A stretch of 64,000 bases of DNA from Haemaphysalis longicornis (GCA_013339765.2 CM023448.1:285564817-285628816); one strand, 5' to 3'. Positions 40,914-51,818 are shown, counted from the stretch's first letter. Translations and numbers: made by a program. Notes: generated from the letters alone by a model not told the origin.

Positions 40914-42491
40914 AGTTTGCTTGTAAAAAGCGGCTTATATGTACAAGGTTCCATCCATCACACATGCGTAGCTCCCAACTACGCAGCACGCGCAAACATA
41001 CAAGCGCCCACGTACAAGGCCAAACGATAAGACTAATGTCGAACATTGCGGGGCACTTAAGTCTGCGTACATGCTATGAAGACCAAAGCCTGGTGATAAT
41101 TATCAACGACTTCCTTACTGCTACATCGTATTTGCGTCTCTTTCCTCGCTTTCGTTTCTTCGTCTTACGGAGCGAATTTACCACAGCAGGCGGACTAGCA
41201 CACGCCACAGCTTCCCTAGAATTGGAGTCGTGGCGGCTGGTGGGCACCTGTTCCACTTACGTGCCACCCCGTTCAGGTCGTCACGGGCAGGCACGATTCT
41301 ACAACTTCCATGTTTTCAATTCATAGTTTTGTGAAGTGGGCATATTATTCCCTAAAAGCTTGCGATTTCTTAAAATTCAAATTTCGGGGCTTTAACGCGC
41401 TTAAGCTCCACAAGGTCATGAGGCGTGCCGTGTGCAGAGCTCCAGATTAATTTCGACAGTCTGGCGATCTTTAATGTGCTCTGAGGTGCCAATTCCTGGC
41501 CAATCCCCTAACGAGGTATGTGCCCCGCAGAGATGAGCAGCAACCACGACTGCAACTTTTGTTCTACCGCTGGATACGCGCAGTGGTGGCGCATTGGTTT
41601 CCACTCTGGAGAACCGGGTGCAAATCTCATCGGATCAAGGATGTGTCTTTGTAGGGCGATAGTCGGAAGTTCCCCATTCTGCGAAAAACCGTCGTCATCG
41701 TCCTTGTTATTGTTGTTGCTGTCCGGTCAAGAAAATGGCCGCCTCCATAAAGAGTATACATTAAAAAAACACATGCATGATCCGTTGGAGTATGAACCCG
41801 GGCCTCCACAGTAGCAGAGAACTGCTGCACGACTGAGATATCTTCCCACGCTTCCACCGGTGAAACTAAAGTTGTTGTCGTTATTTTTGTTGCTTTCTTC
41901 GTGGCACATCTCTGCTTGGAGAATGGGCAAAGGCTCTGAGGGGCTAATGCGCCCGCTCCACAAAATTCATAAATCTGCGAATTGGAAACGTAAAAGTTGT
42001 ACAACAGTGCGTGCTGCGTGTCACCTTAACGCGTTGGTACGTGAGTACAATAGGTGCACACGAGCACCGCATAACATTAATTCAAGGAAGCTGGAACGTG
42101 TGCCCGTCTGCTTGGTGACATAATTCGCGCCGGAAGAAGGAAGAAACGTAAGCGGATAAAGAGACGCAAACACAGTGCAGCAGAAAGGAAGCCGGTCGAA
42201 GTATTTCAAGCCAAGAGACAGAGACGAAAGCAAAGAAATAGACGAAAATTCTTAAGTGGTGGTAACACGAGTATCTTTTTTATTGCGGAAGCTTGCTTAA
42301 ACTAAATTAAGTGTACACATACACTTCGGATTCCCGAAGTAATCGGAGCAGGGGTCCATGATATGGAACCCAGTATACGCGCCATGAAATCTGGCGGACG
42401 TCCGGGGCGCGGGCCGTATTCGATGAAGCAGTAAAGAAGTTCAACAGTAATTAAAGGTTCCAATAGATGGCACGTGGGCTGGAAAAGTGGG
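40914..42491. other. No gene recognised; possible SINE near 41770-41870
   Basis: On the minus strand TATCTCAGTCGTGCAGCAGT and GGGTTCATACTCC at tRNA-like spacing (about + 41790-41845) suggest a decayed tRNA-derived element. Otherwise nothing. Confidence 0.3.
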
Positions 42492-42702
42492 TTTAGGAAG
42501 CAGACTCGGTTGGTGCGGCGGATGCGCCTTCCTACATTTATTTGAAGTGCGTAGGCCGGGCCAGAAGTGGGAGCGGCGAAGACGAGCCACCGCCCAGGTG
42601 TGCAGTCCTGTCGGTCTCTCGCGTGGCACTGCTGACGCTGGCCAGGCACGCTGATGATGATTGTGGTTGCTGGTGATGACGATGGCGATGGTTGTCACTA
42701 CA
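42492..42702 (-). repeat. 3' LTR of the gag-only element
   Basis: Starts TGTAGTGAC and ends GCTTCCTAAA on the minus strand. Clearly diverged from the 5' LTR by substitutions and small indels, so this insertion is older than the gypsy element at 55233-61762. Confidence 0.75.
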
Positions 42703-43748
42703 GGGCTCCCCCCCCCCCCCCCCACCACCAGCGCGAAGCACGGTAAAGTAACAAATGTAATTAACAATGCACGAAAATTCACTATGCGCTATTCACTATG
42801 TACAGGTATGTAAAGAAGGGGTTATTAAAATATGTCCACATTCGAGGTCCCTAGGCGGTCCTGGTCAGTTCCGTGAGAGCGTCCGGTCAGCAGGTGGGCC
42901 TCCGGTGGCTGGGAGTGGAAAATGGGACGAGCTTGCGTAGGTTGTAGCAGTCCCGAAGGGAAAGTGACGCGAGCCGCTGCCGCTGCGTAGACGACAAGGC
43001 GATGTTTGCAGAATGGGTGCTCGTCGAGCAGCCACTTGCTACGCAGGTACACTGACGTTCGGCTGCATGTACAAAGAGGCTCATATTTTTGACGATGAAG
43101 TGTTGAGCACGGGTTCAGGTGCAGCCTCGTGGCGCGGGTTAGACGTGAGGCCGTGGTAAGACGCTTGTAGTGACCTCGGCTACAGCGAGACTTCCAACTC
43201 CCGGAACGCCGACGGATATGAGCGCAGAACGGTGGTCGTAGCCGGCGTGCAAGGCATTGTTGTTTGGCAAGACAGCACTGACGCCTTGTCGATGTGCGCC
43301 GAAGAAGTGCAAGTAACGAAACTCGCTTTCTTGGCGGGTGCTTACGGAGTCGATGGCGACGTCGGCGTTGAGTTTCACGAATGCGCTCCTCTGGTGGCGA
43401 CATCGGCGAGTTGTGAGGCTGGGCGTTTGTCGTCAGTGGATCGGGCTCTGGCTGGTCATCCTGCACGTCGAGGTTTACGAGGTGCTCTCGGGGCGTTTGA
43501 TGTAGAGTAGTGGTCGCAGCTGTATTGTTGGTGTCCGCGGAGGGGGGGAGGGGGGGGGGGGGCGCGATGCACGTTTCACCCGAGTAAGGCTGCGATTGCA
43601 GTGGAGCAGGGCATTGCGTCAACGTCGTGATGGACTTCCCATGCAACGCTGGCGTAGCTGGCAGCGAGGTTCGGAAAGATTGCACGGTCACGGAGCAAAG
43701 GCGCTCACCGTAGCACTCGCCAGGGGTAGTATAAGAGGTCGAGGTGGG

Positions 43749-44186
43749 CTATGACTGGTTGGTTTCCGTGACGTCGTCCGCTACAAGTATTGTCGGTGTA
43801 GTTGCGGCTGCCGCGCTGGAGATGGCATCTAGGGGGCCGACACTGGTGGCCGCGGACGAAGGCGATGGCGAAAAAGGTATAATGGGCGGCTGCGGAGCGT
43901 GCGCAGAGCGTGCATGTACCTCTTCTGCTGCGGGCCGAAAGCTGTTGTCGCTGAAGCCGTAGTACGCGAGCACGGCAGCACGAAGGTCATCGTAGGGGGT
44001 GGCGCTGGGCGGTGGTAGGGCGAGGACGCGGCGGAGCTCTAGCGGAAGCGTCTCCCAGAAGATAGAGTGCTTCAGAGGCTGTATGCTGACGTGGTTAAGC
44101 CAGATGGCAGTCCCGAACTTGAAGAACCACCCTCTGAGGTAGCGTGGCTCGAACGCCGGTATTGGCGGATCCCGCCACGTCGCCAT
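43749..44186 (-). CDS. Gag-like protein fragment of LTR element
   Basis: Minus-strand frame of 145 codons beginning MATWRDPPIPAFEPRYLRGW. It has the start of a Mag/gypsy-type gag: PPIPAF, a W-rich segment (WFFKFGTAIWLNH), then LPLELRRVLALPPPSATPYD and a helix ending in AVLAYYG. It would form the N-terminal part of the capsid. It is shorter than a normal gag. A long minus-strand frame further on (43691-42825) is of low complexity and may be random. Confidence 0.6.
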   Translation of the reverse strand: MATWRDPPIPAFEPRYLRGWFFKFGTAIWLNHVSIQPLKHSIFWETLPLELRRVLALPPPSATPYDDLRAAVLAYYGFSDNSFRPAAEEVHARSAHAPQPPIIPFSPSPSSAATSVGPLDAISSAAAATTPTILVADDVTETNQS

Positions 44187-44237
44187 GTCGGTGTGCCGCT
44201 GGCCGGATAACAGGCGCGGAACTCCTGGGTCACCACA

Positions 44238-44449
44238 TGTAGGAAGCAGACTCGGTTGGTGTGGCTGTTGCGGCTTCCTACCTTTATTTGGAGAGCGTAC
44301 GCGCGGCCAGAAGTGGGAGCGGTGTAGATGTGCGACCGCCCTGGAGCGTAGTCGTGTTAGATCTCTCCTGCCGGCACTGCTGACGCTGGCCGGGCACCGC
44401 TGATGATGATTGTGGCGGTGATGATTACGATGACGATGGTGTCACCACA
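44238..44449 (-). repeat. 5' LTR of the gag-only element
   Basis: Starts TGTGGTGAC and ends GCTTCCTACA on the minus strand. AATAAA at + 44283-44288. Confidence 0.75.
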
Positions 44450-44539
44450 ACCTCTTTCCCACCCAACGCCACAGCAACTTCCCGGCTTGTAATAGCCCCA
44501 CTCACATCCTCTACCGCTGTGTATGTTAGCCCCGTGGCA

Positions 44540-47029
44540 ACAAGACGAGATAAAATATTTATATGGATAAAGAGCGCTCAAGCGGACGGACGCGTTTGGA
44601 TCTGAGATGGCCACACAATCAGCGGGAAAACCACGGCATACGGCGTTCCGCATTCGTGACTTGCACCCATTCTCGGACCATCATGAATTCTCAGGATCAA
44701 GACACGTTTTGAAAATGTGAAGGCTTCAAGGAGCCATGAAGAGAAAACAAAAGTTTGTTTTATTCGAAAGATTAGGTGTTTCATAGTACCCCAAGCGCTT
44801 TCCCGGAAGCAAATGATGCTTTATTCACTGAGAAATAACGCAATTTAAGCCAAAATTTTAAATCTCCCGCTAAAATTGAACATTCCGTGACGTGTACAAT
44901 GGCGTCATAGAGCCGGTCCATGAAACAGATACTTAGTATGTCGACTCCATATAGCACCCACACGCGGGAGTCGATCGAGACGGCGGCCATTTTAAAAATA
45001 CTAGTAAAACCTAGTGCAGCCGCAGCCCTAGTCATGGAATCGCCTGATCCGGAGAACAAAACTCTCGCCGAGGAGCTCGGGCTTGCATTTAACAACCTCA
45101 CACCACAAAAACGCTCAATGCTTCTAAGTGCACGAGCGGCAAGAGTTGTGGGATACGCGGTGGACGGGAAAGCGACCATTCCGCGATAGCCACAACATAC
45201 GAACGCCCAGCCGTCGGCACCGCTGCCCTCGTCAGCCCCGTCGCGACGGACGAATATAGACTGGTACGTATGTGCCGTATTTGATTACGGTTAATAATAG
45301 TTCAATTTCAGTAGCAGTATCACTTTTGCCAGTTGGCCGGTGTCGTGTATGGAAAGCCGTTCGCGCGAGCTCTCTGCTTCCACCAGAAAGATACGAGCGT
45401 CAATGCGCGGTGTTTACGGCATTTTTTCCCCAAGGTCAGAGCGATTTGACGAAGTCGGCGACGAGCGCCAGCATGTCCCAGGAGTGAGCTAACGTAAGGG
45501 TCCCTGCCGTAACTGAACAAACTGAAGTTTTCAGTGGTTGTAAACTGGAAACGAGCTCGTAACGACAGCAGCAAGCCAACACCATTCGAAACTTACGCGA
45601 CGACTGGCACTATCTCGTCGCTTCTTGCTGTTCCTTACTCCCCTCGTTTCTATTTTTACCTTTGCTGGTTGGCGATATGACGGCCAACCTCCTGTGAAGG
45701 GATTACGATACGAAGCAAGGTCGCGGCTGTGCGTGCTGGAACGGTTCGTTGGCCCCGAAGAGCCTCGAACCCGAAAATTCGTCTGCGCGACGGCGAGATG
45801 TCGAGCTCGGCCGGCGCTAGTTTCGTATGCATTAATTGGCGCACACGCTTGCGAGTTCGTTCGGACCTTTAACCGTTTACTTCCACCGTTCTTTGTCATA
45901 AAAAGAATGTGCAGTATGTTTCACGGGCATTTAGCTTGCTATGCAAGCTGTAAGCCCTGCCTAACATGCGTTTGCTTTTGCCGGCCTCCGCCAATCGCAG
46001 AGCATTCCCAAGTGACATCACAGGTTCTGTTGCGGAAAATGAGCTGGTGGGCCGCATGGTCATTTCCTTTTTTCCTAATTATGTAGCTTATTTGAGCGAA
46101 GTTTGCGTTATAAGTGGTGTCGTTATGGTTCTAACGAGGCAATCTTTCGAATGAACCAAACTTGTGTTTTCTCTTCATGGCTCCTTTCAGAAGACGTGTT
46201 TTGCCCCATCTTGCTACCTGCCGACCTCCGCCTCACGTACCTCATCACCGACAGCGTGCACCGACGCCTCCTGTATAGCGGGGTCAATGACACCTTTGCG
46301 GAGCTTCGCCAGCAATTTTGGGTTATTATGGGCTGACAGTGGGTGAAAAAAGCCGTACCAAGGTGCAAAGTGTGTGCCCGTTTCAAGCTACAACCTGCAT
46401 CAGCACCGACCGCACCACTGCCGACCGACAGGGTGGACAGGTCTCATCTATTCCAGGTTGTGGGTGTTGACTTCGCAAGACCTGTTTTTGTTAAGGGAAA
46501 CAGTGCTGCTAAGGCATACATAGTGCTGTTTACATGTGCAGTGGTTAGGGCTATCCACTTGGAGTTATGCGCTGATATGACGGCAGGATAATTTCTGATG
46601 GCTTTTCGTAGGTTTGTTTCGCGACGCGGTTTGCCAGTGTTGTTTACTCCGACAATGCCCTAGCATTTCAGGCAGCCAGTCGTGCGTTGAAAGCGGCGTA
46701 CCGACTTTTGCGGCATTTCCAAGGGCGGGACTACGGCTCTACTAACCAAGTTACCTGGAAATTCATTGGCGAACGCGGTCCATGGTGGGGAGGCTTTTGG
46801 GAAAGGATGATTCGATCAGTCAAAGGCTGCCTCCGGAAAACGCTAGGGAAAGGTTGCTTCAAATTTAAGCAGCAAAGTTGAGAATGTGATTAATTCTAGG
46901 CCACTAACTTACATCTCCTCTGACGCTACTGAGGCAGTGGTACTTACGCCCTCGCATTGCCTAACTGGTAGGAGGTCCACTGCATTGCCTAGCTCCAATA
47001 CTGGCGAACCATCTTCGAATCGCGCTGAT
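44540..47029 (+). pseudogene. BEL/Pao pol fragment, split by a DNA transposon
   Basis: The plus strand carries the same region as the 10373-14105 element. The end of the A17/RNase H region (DLHPFSDHHE-type sequence) lies at 44540-44728 and resumes at 46186 with DVFCPILLPADLRLTYLITD. The integrase finger (CKVCARFKLQPASAPTA) and DDE core (VGVDFARPVFVKGNSAAKAY, ERGPWWGGFWERMIRSVK) follow, up to about 47029. Stops at about 46334 and 46588, a frameshift near 46640 and a deletion near 46870 inactivate it. The right end is cut off by the CR1-like element. Confidence 0.85.
44725..46189 (+). mobile_element. TIR DNA transposon, 1457 bp, TTCA target duplication
   Basis: The element proper is 44729-46185. 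The first 20 bases are AGGAGCCATGAAGAGAAAAC, matched exactly by the reverse complement at the right end. The inverted repeat continues with few mismatches to about 45 bp (through TTCGAAAGATT). TTCA occurs at 44725-44728 and 46186-46189 and is single in the uninterrupted BEL/Pao sister copy, so the insertion is clean. Short open frames inside (for example 44920-45189) show no recognisable transposase, so the copy is probably non-autonomous. The superfamily is not assigned. Confidence 0.85.
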
Positions 47030-47043
47030 CGAATCGCGCCGTG

Positions 47044-47340
47044 AGAGGGCACTGCAACGTCCATGCGAACGAAAGGCCTAAACTGCCGCCGTTCGTCTTC
47101 CAGGTTGTGCCGTGGATTTTGACAGTGATCGCGACAAGCGGATCTGATGGGATGCCTTTCCTGCTGCCTCATCTCAACCTGGTCTTGGAAGATGCGCCGT
47201 GGATCAACGGAGCATCGGCCGCAGTGACGTCACCGGCAGCGCAGCTACTTAAAGAGCAGCACACTTTGCAACTCCTCAGAGGGCACGGCAACGTCCATGC
47301 GAACGAAATGCCTAAACTGCCACCGTTCGTCTTCCAGGTT
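47044..47340 (+). promoter_or_regulatory. Two 5' monomers of the CR1-like element
   Basis: A segment of about 62 bp starting AGAGGGCAC-GCAACGTCCATG occurs at 47044 and again at 47278, a 234-bp period, with four or so differences. The second copy runs into ORF1. Repeated 5' units in non-LTR elements usually carry internal promoter activity. That function is inferred here. Confidence 0.55.
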
Positions 47341-48003
47341 GGTTTCCAAACTACTATTGTCACTTACCGTTGTGATAATAGATTTTTGATTGTCCTGCCA
47401 TGCCCTCATAGATTTTCCTTGATTCTTGTTGATTGCTGGTCTGTGTTGCTGCGGTTGTTGATGGCGGGGGATGTTGAAGAAAACCCCGGCCTTACTGCGG
47501 CACAGCAGCTACAGACTATTCTGGAAAATCAGGCAGCATTTGACCGTCGGTTGACTGGCATTCATGATCAATTAGCCCAGATACAGACCAATACCGATGG
47601 ATCGGCTGGCTTAGTTGGTTCAGTCCAAGAACTGAACGCAAAAATTGAAGTTCGGGAACATACTGTAAAAGCACAGGCAGAAAAGCTAACTGAATTTGAA
47701 AACAGAAGTAGACGCAATGACCTCGTGGTTTTTGGCGTAGAGGAAGGTAGCCCGGAATCGGAGTCAGACTTAAAAGTTTCTGTAGTCGACAATATATTTG
47801 GCAAAAAACTGAACGTGCAAGTTCAAACAATAGAAAGAATTCATCGATTAGGCAAGCAACGGCCGGGGTATATTAGACCAGTCATAATGAGGTTCTACGA
47901 TTGCAAAGAAAAAGAGAATATACTCCAAAACTGCAGCAAACTAAAGGGAACTTCTATCAGCGCTGAGCAACGATTATTCGAAGGAGACGGTCGAGGTGCG
48001 TAA
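47308..48003 (+). CDS. CR1-like ORF1 with 2A-like leader, coiled coil and RRM-like domain
   Basis: ATG at 47308 (MPKLPPFVFQVGF). A leader of about 50 residues with a hydrophobic stretch (FSLILVDCWSVLLRLLMAG) leads into DVEENPGL at 47470-47493, the consensus 2A motif D-x-E-x-N-P-G-P with its last proline replaced by leucine. A coiled-coil stretch follows (LGSVQELNAKIEV-type heptads), then an RRM-like nucleic-acid-binding domain (ENRSRRNDLVVFGVEEG, ERIHRLGKQRPGYIRPVIMR). A frame change near 47965 ends the frame early. The original probably continued to about 48225 (KLKIGDSLYTWDHNRD). ORF1 proteins bind element RNA. Confidence 0.75.
   Translation: MPKLPPFVFQVGFQTTIVTYRCDNRFLIVLPCPHRFSLILVDCWSVLLRLLMAGDVEENPGLTAAQQLQTILENQAAFDRRLTGIHDQLAQIQTNTDGSAGLVGSVQELNAKIEVREHTVKAQAEKLTEFENRSRRNDLVVFGVEEGSPESESDLKVSVVDNIFGKKLNVQVQTIERIHRLGKQRPGYIRPVIMRFYDCKEKENILQNCSKLKGTSISAEQRLFEGDGRGA
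47470..47493 (+). other. 2A-like ribosome-skipping motif, last proline changed to leucine
   Basis: Codons GAT GTT GAA GAA AAC CCC GGC CTT encode DVEENPGL, preceded by a leucine-rich LLRLLMAG. CTT would be CCT in the consensus, a single C-to-T change. 2A-like sequences at the N-terminus of CR1-type ORF1 are known from other invertebrates. Loss of the final proline normally abolishes skipping. Confidence 0.8.
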
Positions 48004-48228
48004 AAAGTTGTGGGCCAGCGCAGCTGCGGACAGGGCCAGCGGAAAGAAGCTCATGACAAATTGAAGATAGGCGACAGCTTATATACTTGGGACCACAACC
48101 GAGATGAACGCCAACCATGTCGTAAACAGCGGTATGCTGAAGGACCGTCAGGAGCAATGCACAACTCTGAGAGCGCTAGTGGAGCCCCGGTGGAAGGGGC
48201 AGTGGCTGTACCATCACATGCATAGCTA

Positions 48229-51200
48229 GTGATTCTCCTGTTCAATGCTCGCAGTCTTGTTAATAAGGTAACCGAACTCGAACATTTATTGTTGTCGCGA
48301 TCTCCCCATGTGGTGATCGTAACAGAGACATGGCTAAACAACGATATTTCGACTGATGTGGTCGTTCCTCCTGGGTACAGAATGTTTCGCTGGGATAGAA
48401 ATTCTCGTCGTGGGGGCGTTGCAATTGTCGTGAAAAAATGTATCTCGGCAGTTTCAATTAAATGCAATTTATCATAATCTGTATGGTGTAAAGTTACGTA
48501 CACGAACACCAATTACCTTATCGGAGCCGTATACAGACCGCCTGCCACTTCGCCCGAGTTCCTGGAAGACCTTCAGGCTTTTTTGAGCTCAAATGTAAAT
48601 GAGACAACGAAATTAGTGCTGGCCGGGGACTTTAACCTACCAAACATAGACTGGATTTCTTTATCGACCGGTAACAAGGATGCTGCTAGTACCGAAAAGT
48701 TATTTGAAATAATGATCAACCATAACCTAACCCAAATTGTTCAACAGGACACTAGAGTAACATCGGGTTCTCAGTCACTGCTGGACCTGGTATTCCTTTC
48801 GGGCACTATGGAGGACTTCAGTGTCACGGTCGAAGAAGGCATATCTGACCACAAACTGATTTCGGTTGAGATTCAATGTGGTACAAAACCTGGCAAACGA
48901 CCCTTCGTTCGGATGCCTGTTAGTGACTACGGCCGGGCAGATGACACGTCAATTTTAGACTTTTTGGAAACTGCTTTTGATGATTTGAAGCAAGCCTCTG
49001 AAAGCGAGCCAGTTGATTGTTTGTGGCAGAAATTCAAATCAATAATAAACAGTTGTATAGACAGGTTTGTTCCCATTCGATTAAAAAGAACCAAAAAGAC
49101 TAATCCCATCCCTGGATCACTAGAGATATTATCCACACTAAACGCAAAATAAAGAGATTACGCAAAAGACAAGGCCCATCTGAACAGATTTCACAACTAC
49201 GAGCAGCGTTAAAAATCAAATCGCTACGTCAAAAATTACGCCCATCATCCCGCGAGGGAACCCTAATGTGATGCGACGCATCGGGGTGTTCAATTGGTCG
49301 TAACGTTGCCTTGAACGTTTGCGCTGACGCTGGTATTGGATTGTGCCAGCCCACTCGCTGAAGGGAACGTCGCTTCCATCACGTCTTCATCGGAAGAATC
49401 AAGTCAAGGACGAAGTCGTCAAGCAAAGTCACGCGGAGTCGAACGAGAGCGAGCGCTGACTGAACCGCCGCAGCGCGCTACCCGCTTTATATTCACAGCG
49501 CCTGAAGGACAGGAGACAGCGGAGGAGAGTCGCGCATGCGCGCACTTGCGCACCGGAGCAAACGCGAGCGGAGCGAAGAGCGCGCGCAGCTGTTGTTGTT
49601 ATGCTAATGCGACGGAGTGAGAGTGTTGCACACAGCTGTCGGAGAGAAGAACGGGGGAGAGTTGCACATGCGCAGGTGGTGTGCCTCGCGCATGCGCGCA
49701 CTTGCGCGCGCCGGAGCAGTTAATGCAGCGTTACGCAGCGAAGCGCGCCCAAACAAGCGCGCCAGCTGGGGTATGCTAATGAGCCGGAGTGAGAGTGTTG
49801 CACACAGCTGTGGGAGAGAAGAACGGAGGAGGGATGCGGACGGACGCCGCGACAACGACGCAGGAGGGACATGCCTCAGAGCAAGAGATGCGTCGCATCT
49901 AAAAAAAGGTTCTTCAATGAAACGCTTTCTGGTTTCTTGCGCACTTCGCCTAGAAAATTTTGGCTGTACTTGAGCGACCGGAAAGAAGCGATTGAACATA
50001 TCGCGGTTGGCTCTGATGTTGTAACTCAGAAACAGGATATAGCTAATGGTTTCAATCGCTTTTTCCAATCTGTATTTACAAAGATGACATTCACGGATGA
50101 AGATAAGGAAATGGCCCATACTTGCACATGCGCCATGGATACAGTTTCATTTGATCAAGCGGGCGTGTTTCAGCAGCTACTTACCGAAAAGAAGGCTAAT
50201 GGACCGTATGGAATACCATCTGTGTTTTTGAGGCGGTATGCGGAGTGGATGTCGTTTTATTTAGTCATTATCTTCGAAAAATCACTCTTGACACACACAT
50301 TCGCTTCCAAAAGACTGGCTGAGCGCCATTGTGAAACCGGTATTTAAAGGTGGAGATAGGACGCTTTTTACCAACTACAGGCCAGTGTCTCTGACGTGTG
50401 TTTGCTGTAAGGTTTTGGAACACGTCATTGCCAAAAACATGGCTATTTTCTTCGAGACTAATGGGCTGATATGTAGGCAACAGCACGGGTTCAGGCAAGG
50501 CCTTTCCACGCTATCCCAACTGGTTGAAACTCTCCACGATTTTACCGCTGCTGTAGATAACAAGCAGCAAGTCGACGTGATATGCATAGACTTTGGAAAA
50601 GCCTTCGATAAGGTCTCGCACCATAAATTGCTCTTCAAGCTCAAACAAAAAGGCGTAAACGAAAATATCTTACAGTAGATTGAGGCATACTTAACGAACC
50701 GCAAGCAGCTGGTGCGAATTGATGGGTTTGAGTCTGAATCTCTTGATGTTTATTCCGGTGTGCCACAAGGTTCCGTGTTGGGCCCATTGCTGTTCTTGGT
50801 GTATATAAATGATGTTGTTGACGTTGTTAACCCTCTTGTAAAAATTAAATTGTTTGCTGATGATTGTTTAATCTATGCCCCAGTGACGTGTGCGAATGAC
50901 CAAAATGTAATTGGTGATTTTTAAACATGGTGCGATAAATGGGAGATGAAAATAAATTATTCTAAGACAACATATACGCACATAACTAACAAGAAACACG
51001 TGCTACCATTTACCTACACCATTGGACCTAATTATTTACCGCAGGTGTGTGCATTTAAATATTTGGGAGTGCATATTACGAATGACGTGAAATGGCGTAC
51101 ACATGTCGAGAAAGTATGCTGTGCCTCTTACAGAAAACTGCGTTTCTTGCGTGCTAAATTACCAAAAACTACGAAAGACGTCAAGCTGCTTGCATATAAA

Positions 51201-51656
51201 ACATTTGTGCGCCCTGTTTTAGAATATGCTTGTGCTGCCTGGAGCCCCCAGCAAAAGGATTTAATAGGTAAACTGGAACGAATTCAGAGACTTTCCGCAC
51301 GATTTATATGTTCGAAGTATAAAAGGACGGATTCGGTTACCGAGATGTTAAAACTAAGCGGTTTGGAATCTCTAGAAACCAGGCGACAAAAGCAGCGCTT
51401 AAAAGTATTTTTTCAGATAATGCAAGGTCAAATAAAAATAGATAGAAGAATTTACGTGCACCCCCCGAATAAGCTAAGCAGCCGGATCAACCATGACGCC
51501 GCCGTTCACCCCTTCGGTGCTCGCACGGACGTCTTTCGTAATTCCTTTTTCCCCGATGTCATAGAAGCATGGAACAAATTGCCGCGACATTTTGTTGAAA
51601 GTTCTGACGTTAAGAAATTTGAATGTGCTCTTGATGTTTACTTCGCCGATGAATGA
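48229..51656 (+). pseudogene. CR1-like ORF2: endonuclease and reverse transcriptase, broken
   Basis: Endonuclease motifs are VIVTETWLNNDI, RRGGVAIVV, VYRPPATSP and LAGDFNLPNIDW (48300-48660), with GISDHKLISVEI near 48840. RT motifs are NYRPVSLTCVCCKVLEH, QHGFRQGLSTLSQL, IDFGKAFDKVSHHKLL, GVPQGSVLGPLLFLVYINDV and catalytic FADD (about 50340-50880), then the thumb and C-terminal domain (LEYACAAWSPQQKD, FFPDVIEAWNKLPRHF) to 51656. Lesions are TAA at 48475, a frameshift near 49110, the insertion at 49236-49900, a frameshift near 50310, TAG at 50679 and TAA at 50922. Confidence 0.9.
49236..49905 (+). mobile_element. A-tailed non-autonomous insertion in CR1 ORF2
   Basis: It interrupts the linker between endonuclease and RT. 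The left end carries TCCCGCGAGGGAAC and GATGCGACGCATCGGGG; the right end is AGATGCGTCGCATCTAAAAAAA. Both motifs belong to the palindromic family at 3115-3537. Inside is an imperfect 172-bp tandem duplication (units anchored by ATGCTAATG at 49601 and 49773). No coding domain. The exact target-site duplication is unclear. Confidence 0.7.
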
Positions 51657-51767
51657 ATATGCTATTTTGTTATTCTTCGAAGTTGCTGAAAGTATCACTG
51701 TCTGTATTTGCTTTCCATATCTTATGCTTCCCTCTCTGTAATGACCCTCAAGTGAGGGTTGACAGTA

Positions 51768-51818
51768 TAAATAAATAATAATAATAATAATAATAATAAT
51801 CAATCAATCAATCAATCA
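51768..51818. repeat. Tail-to-tail junction: (AAT)n meets (CAAT)n
   Basis: The AAT/ATA tail of the plus-strand CR1-like element (51768-51800) is joined directly to the reversed ATTG tail of the minus-strand element (51801-51818), without unique sequence between them. Confidence 0.85.

Larger units (their letters stand above)
42492..44449 (-). mobile_element. Gag-only Ty3/gypsy-like LTR element
   Basis: Direct repeats of about 211 bp (42492-42702 and 44238-44449) flank a 1.5-kb interior. The element reads on the minus strand: 5' LTR, then TGGTGACCC immediately after it as a likely primer-binding site, a gag-like frame, and a G-rich purine tract (16 G then AG) directly before the 3' LTR. There is no room for a full pol, so it is a deletion derivative dependent on other copies. 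No target-site duplication was identified. Confidence 0.75.
47030..51800 (+). mobile_element. CR1/L2-like non-LTR retrotransposon, full-length but inactivated
   Basis: It has a repeated 5' region, ORF1 with a 2A-like leader, ORF2 with apurinic-type endonuclease and reverse transcriptase, a 3' hairpin (CCCTCAAGTGAGGG at about 51746-51759) and an ATA/AAT-repeat tail. It cuts off the BEL/Pao fragment on the left. On the right its tail abuts the tail of an oppositely oriented CR1-like element. ORF2 is broken by a 0.66-kb insertion and several point lesions. Confidence 0.85.

Noticed and set aside
42825..43691. 288-codon minus-strand frame as a second gene of the LTR element
   Set aside because: Low-complexity Pro/Arg/Ser-rich composition, no protease or RT motif, and a competing open frame on the plus strand.
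44781..45899. Transposase inside the TIR element
   Set aside because: Several frames of 90-150 codons on both strands overlap each other and contain no DDE or zinc-finger pattern.
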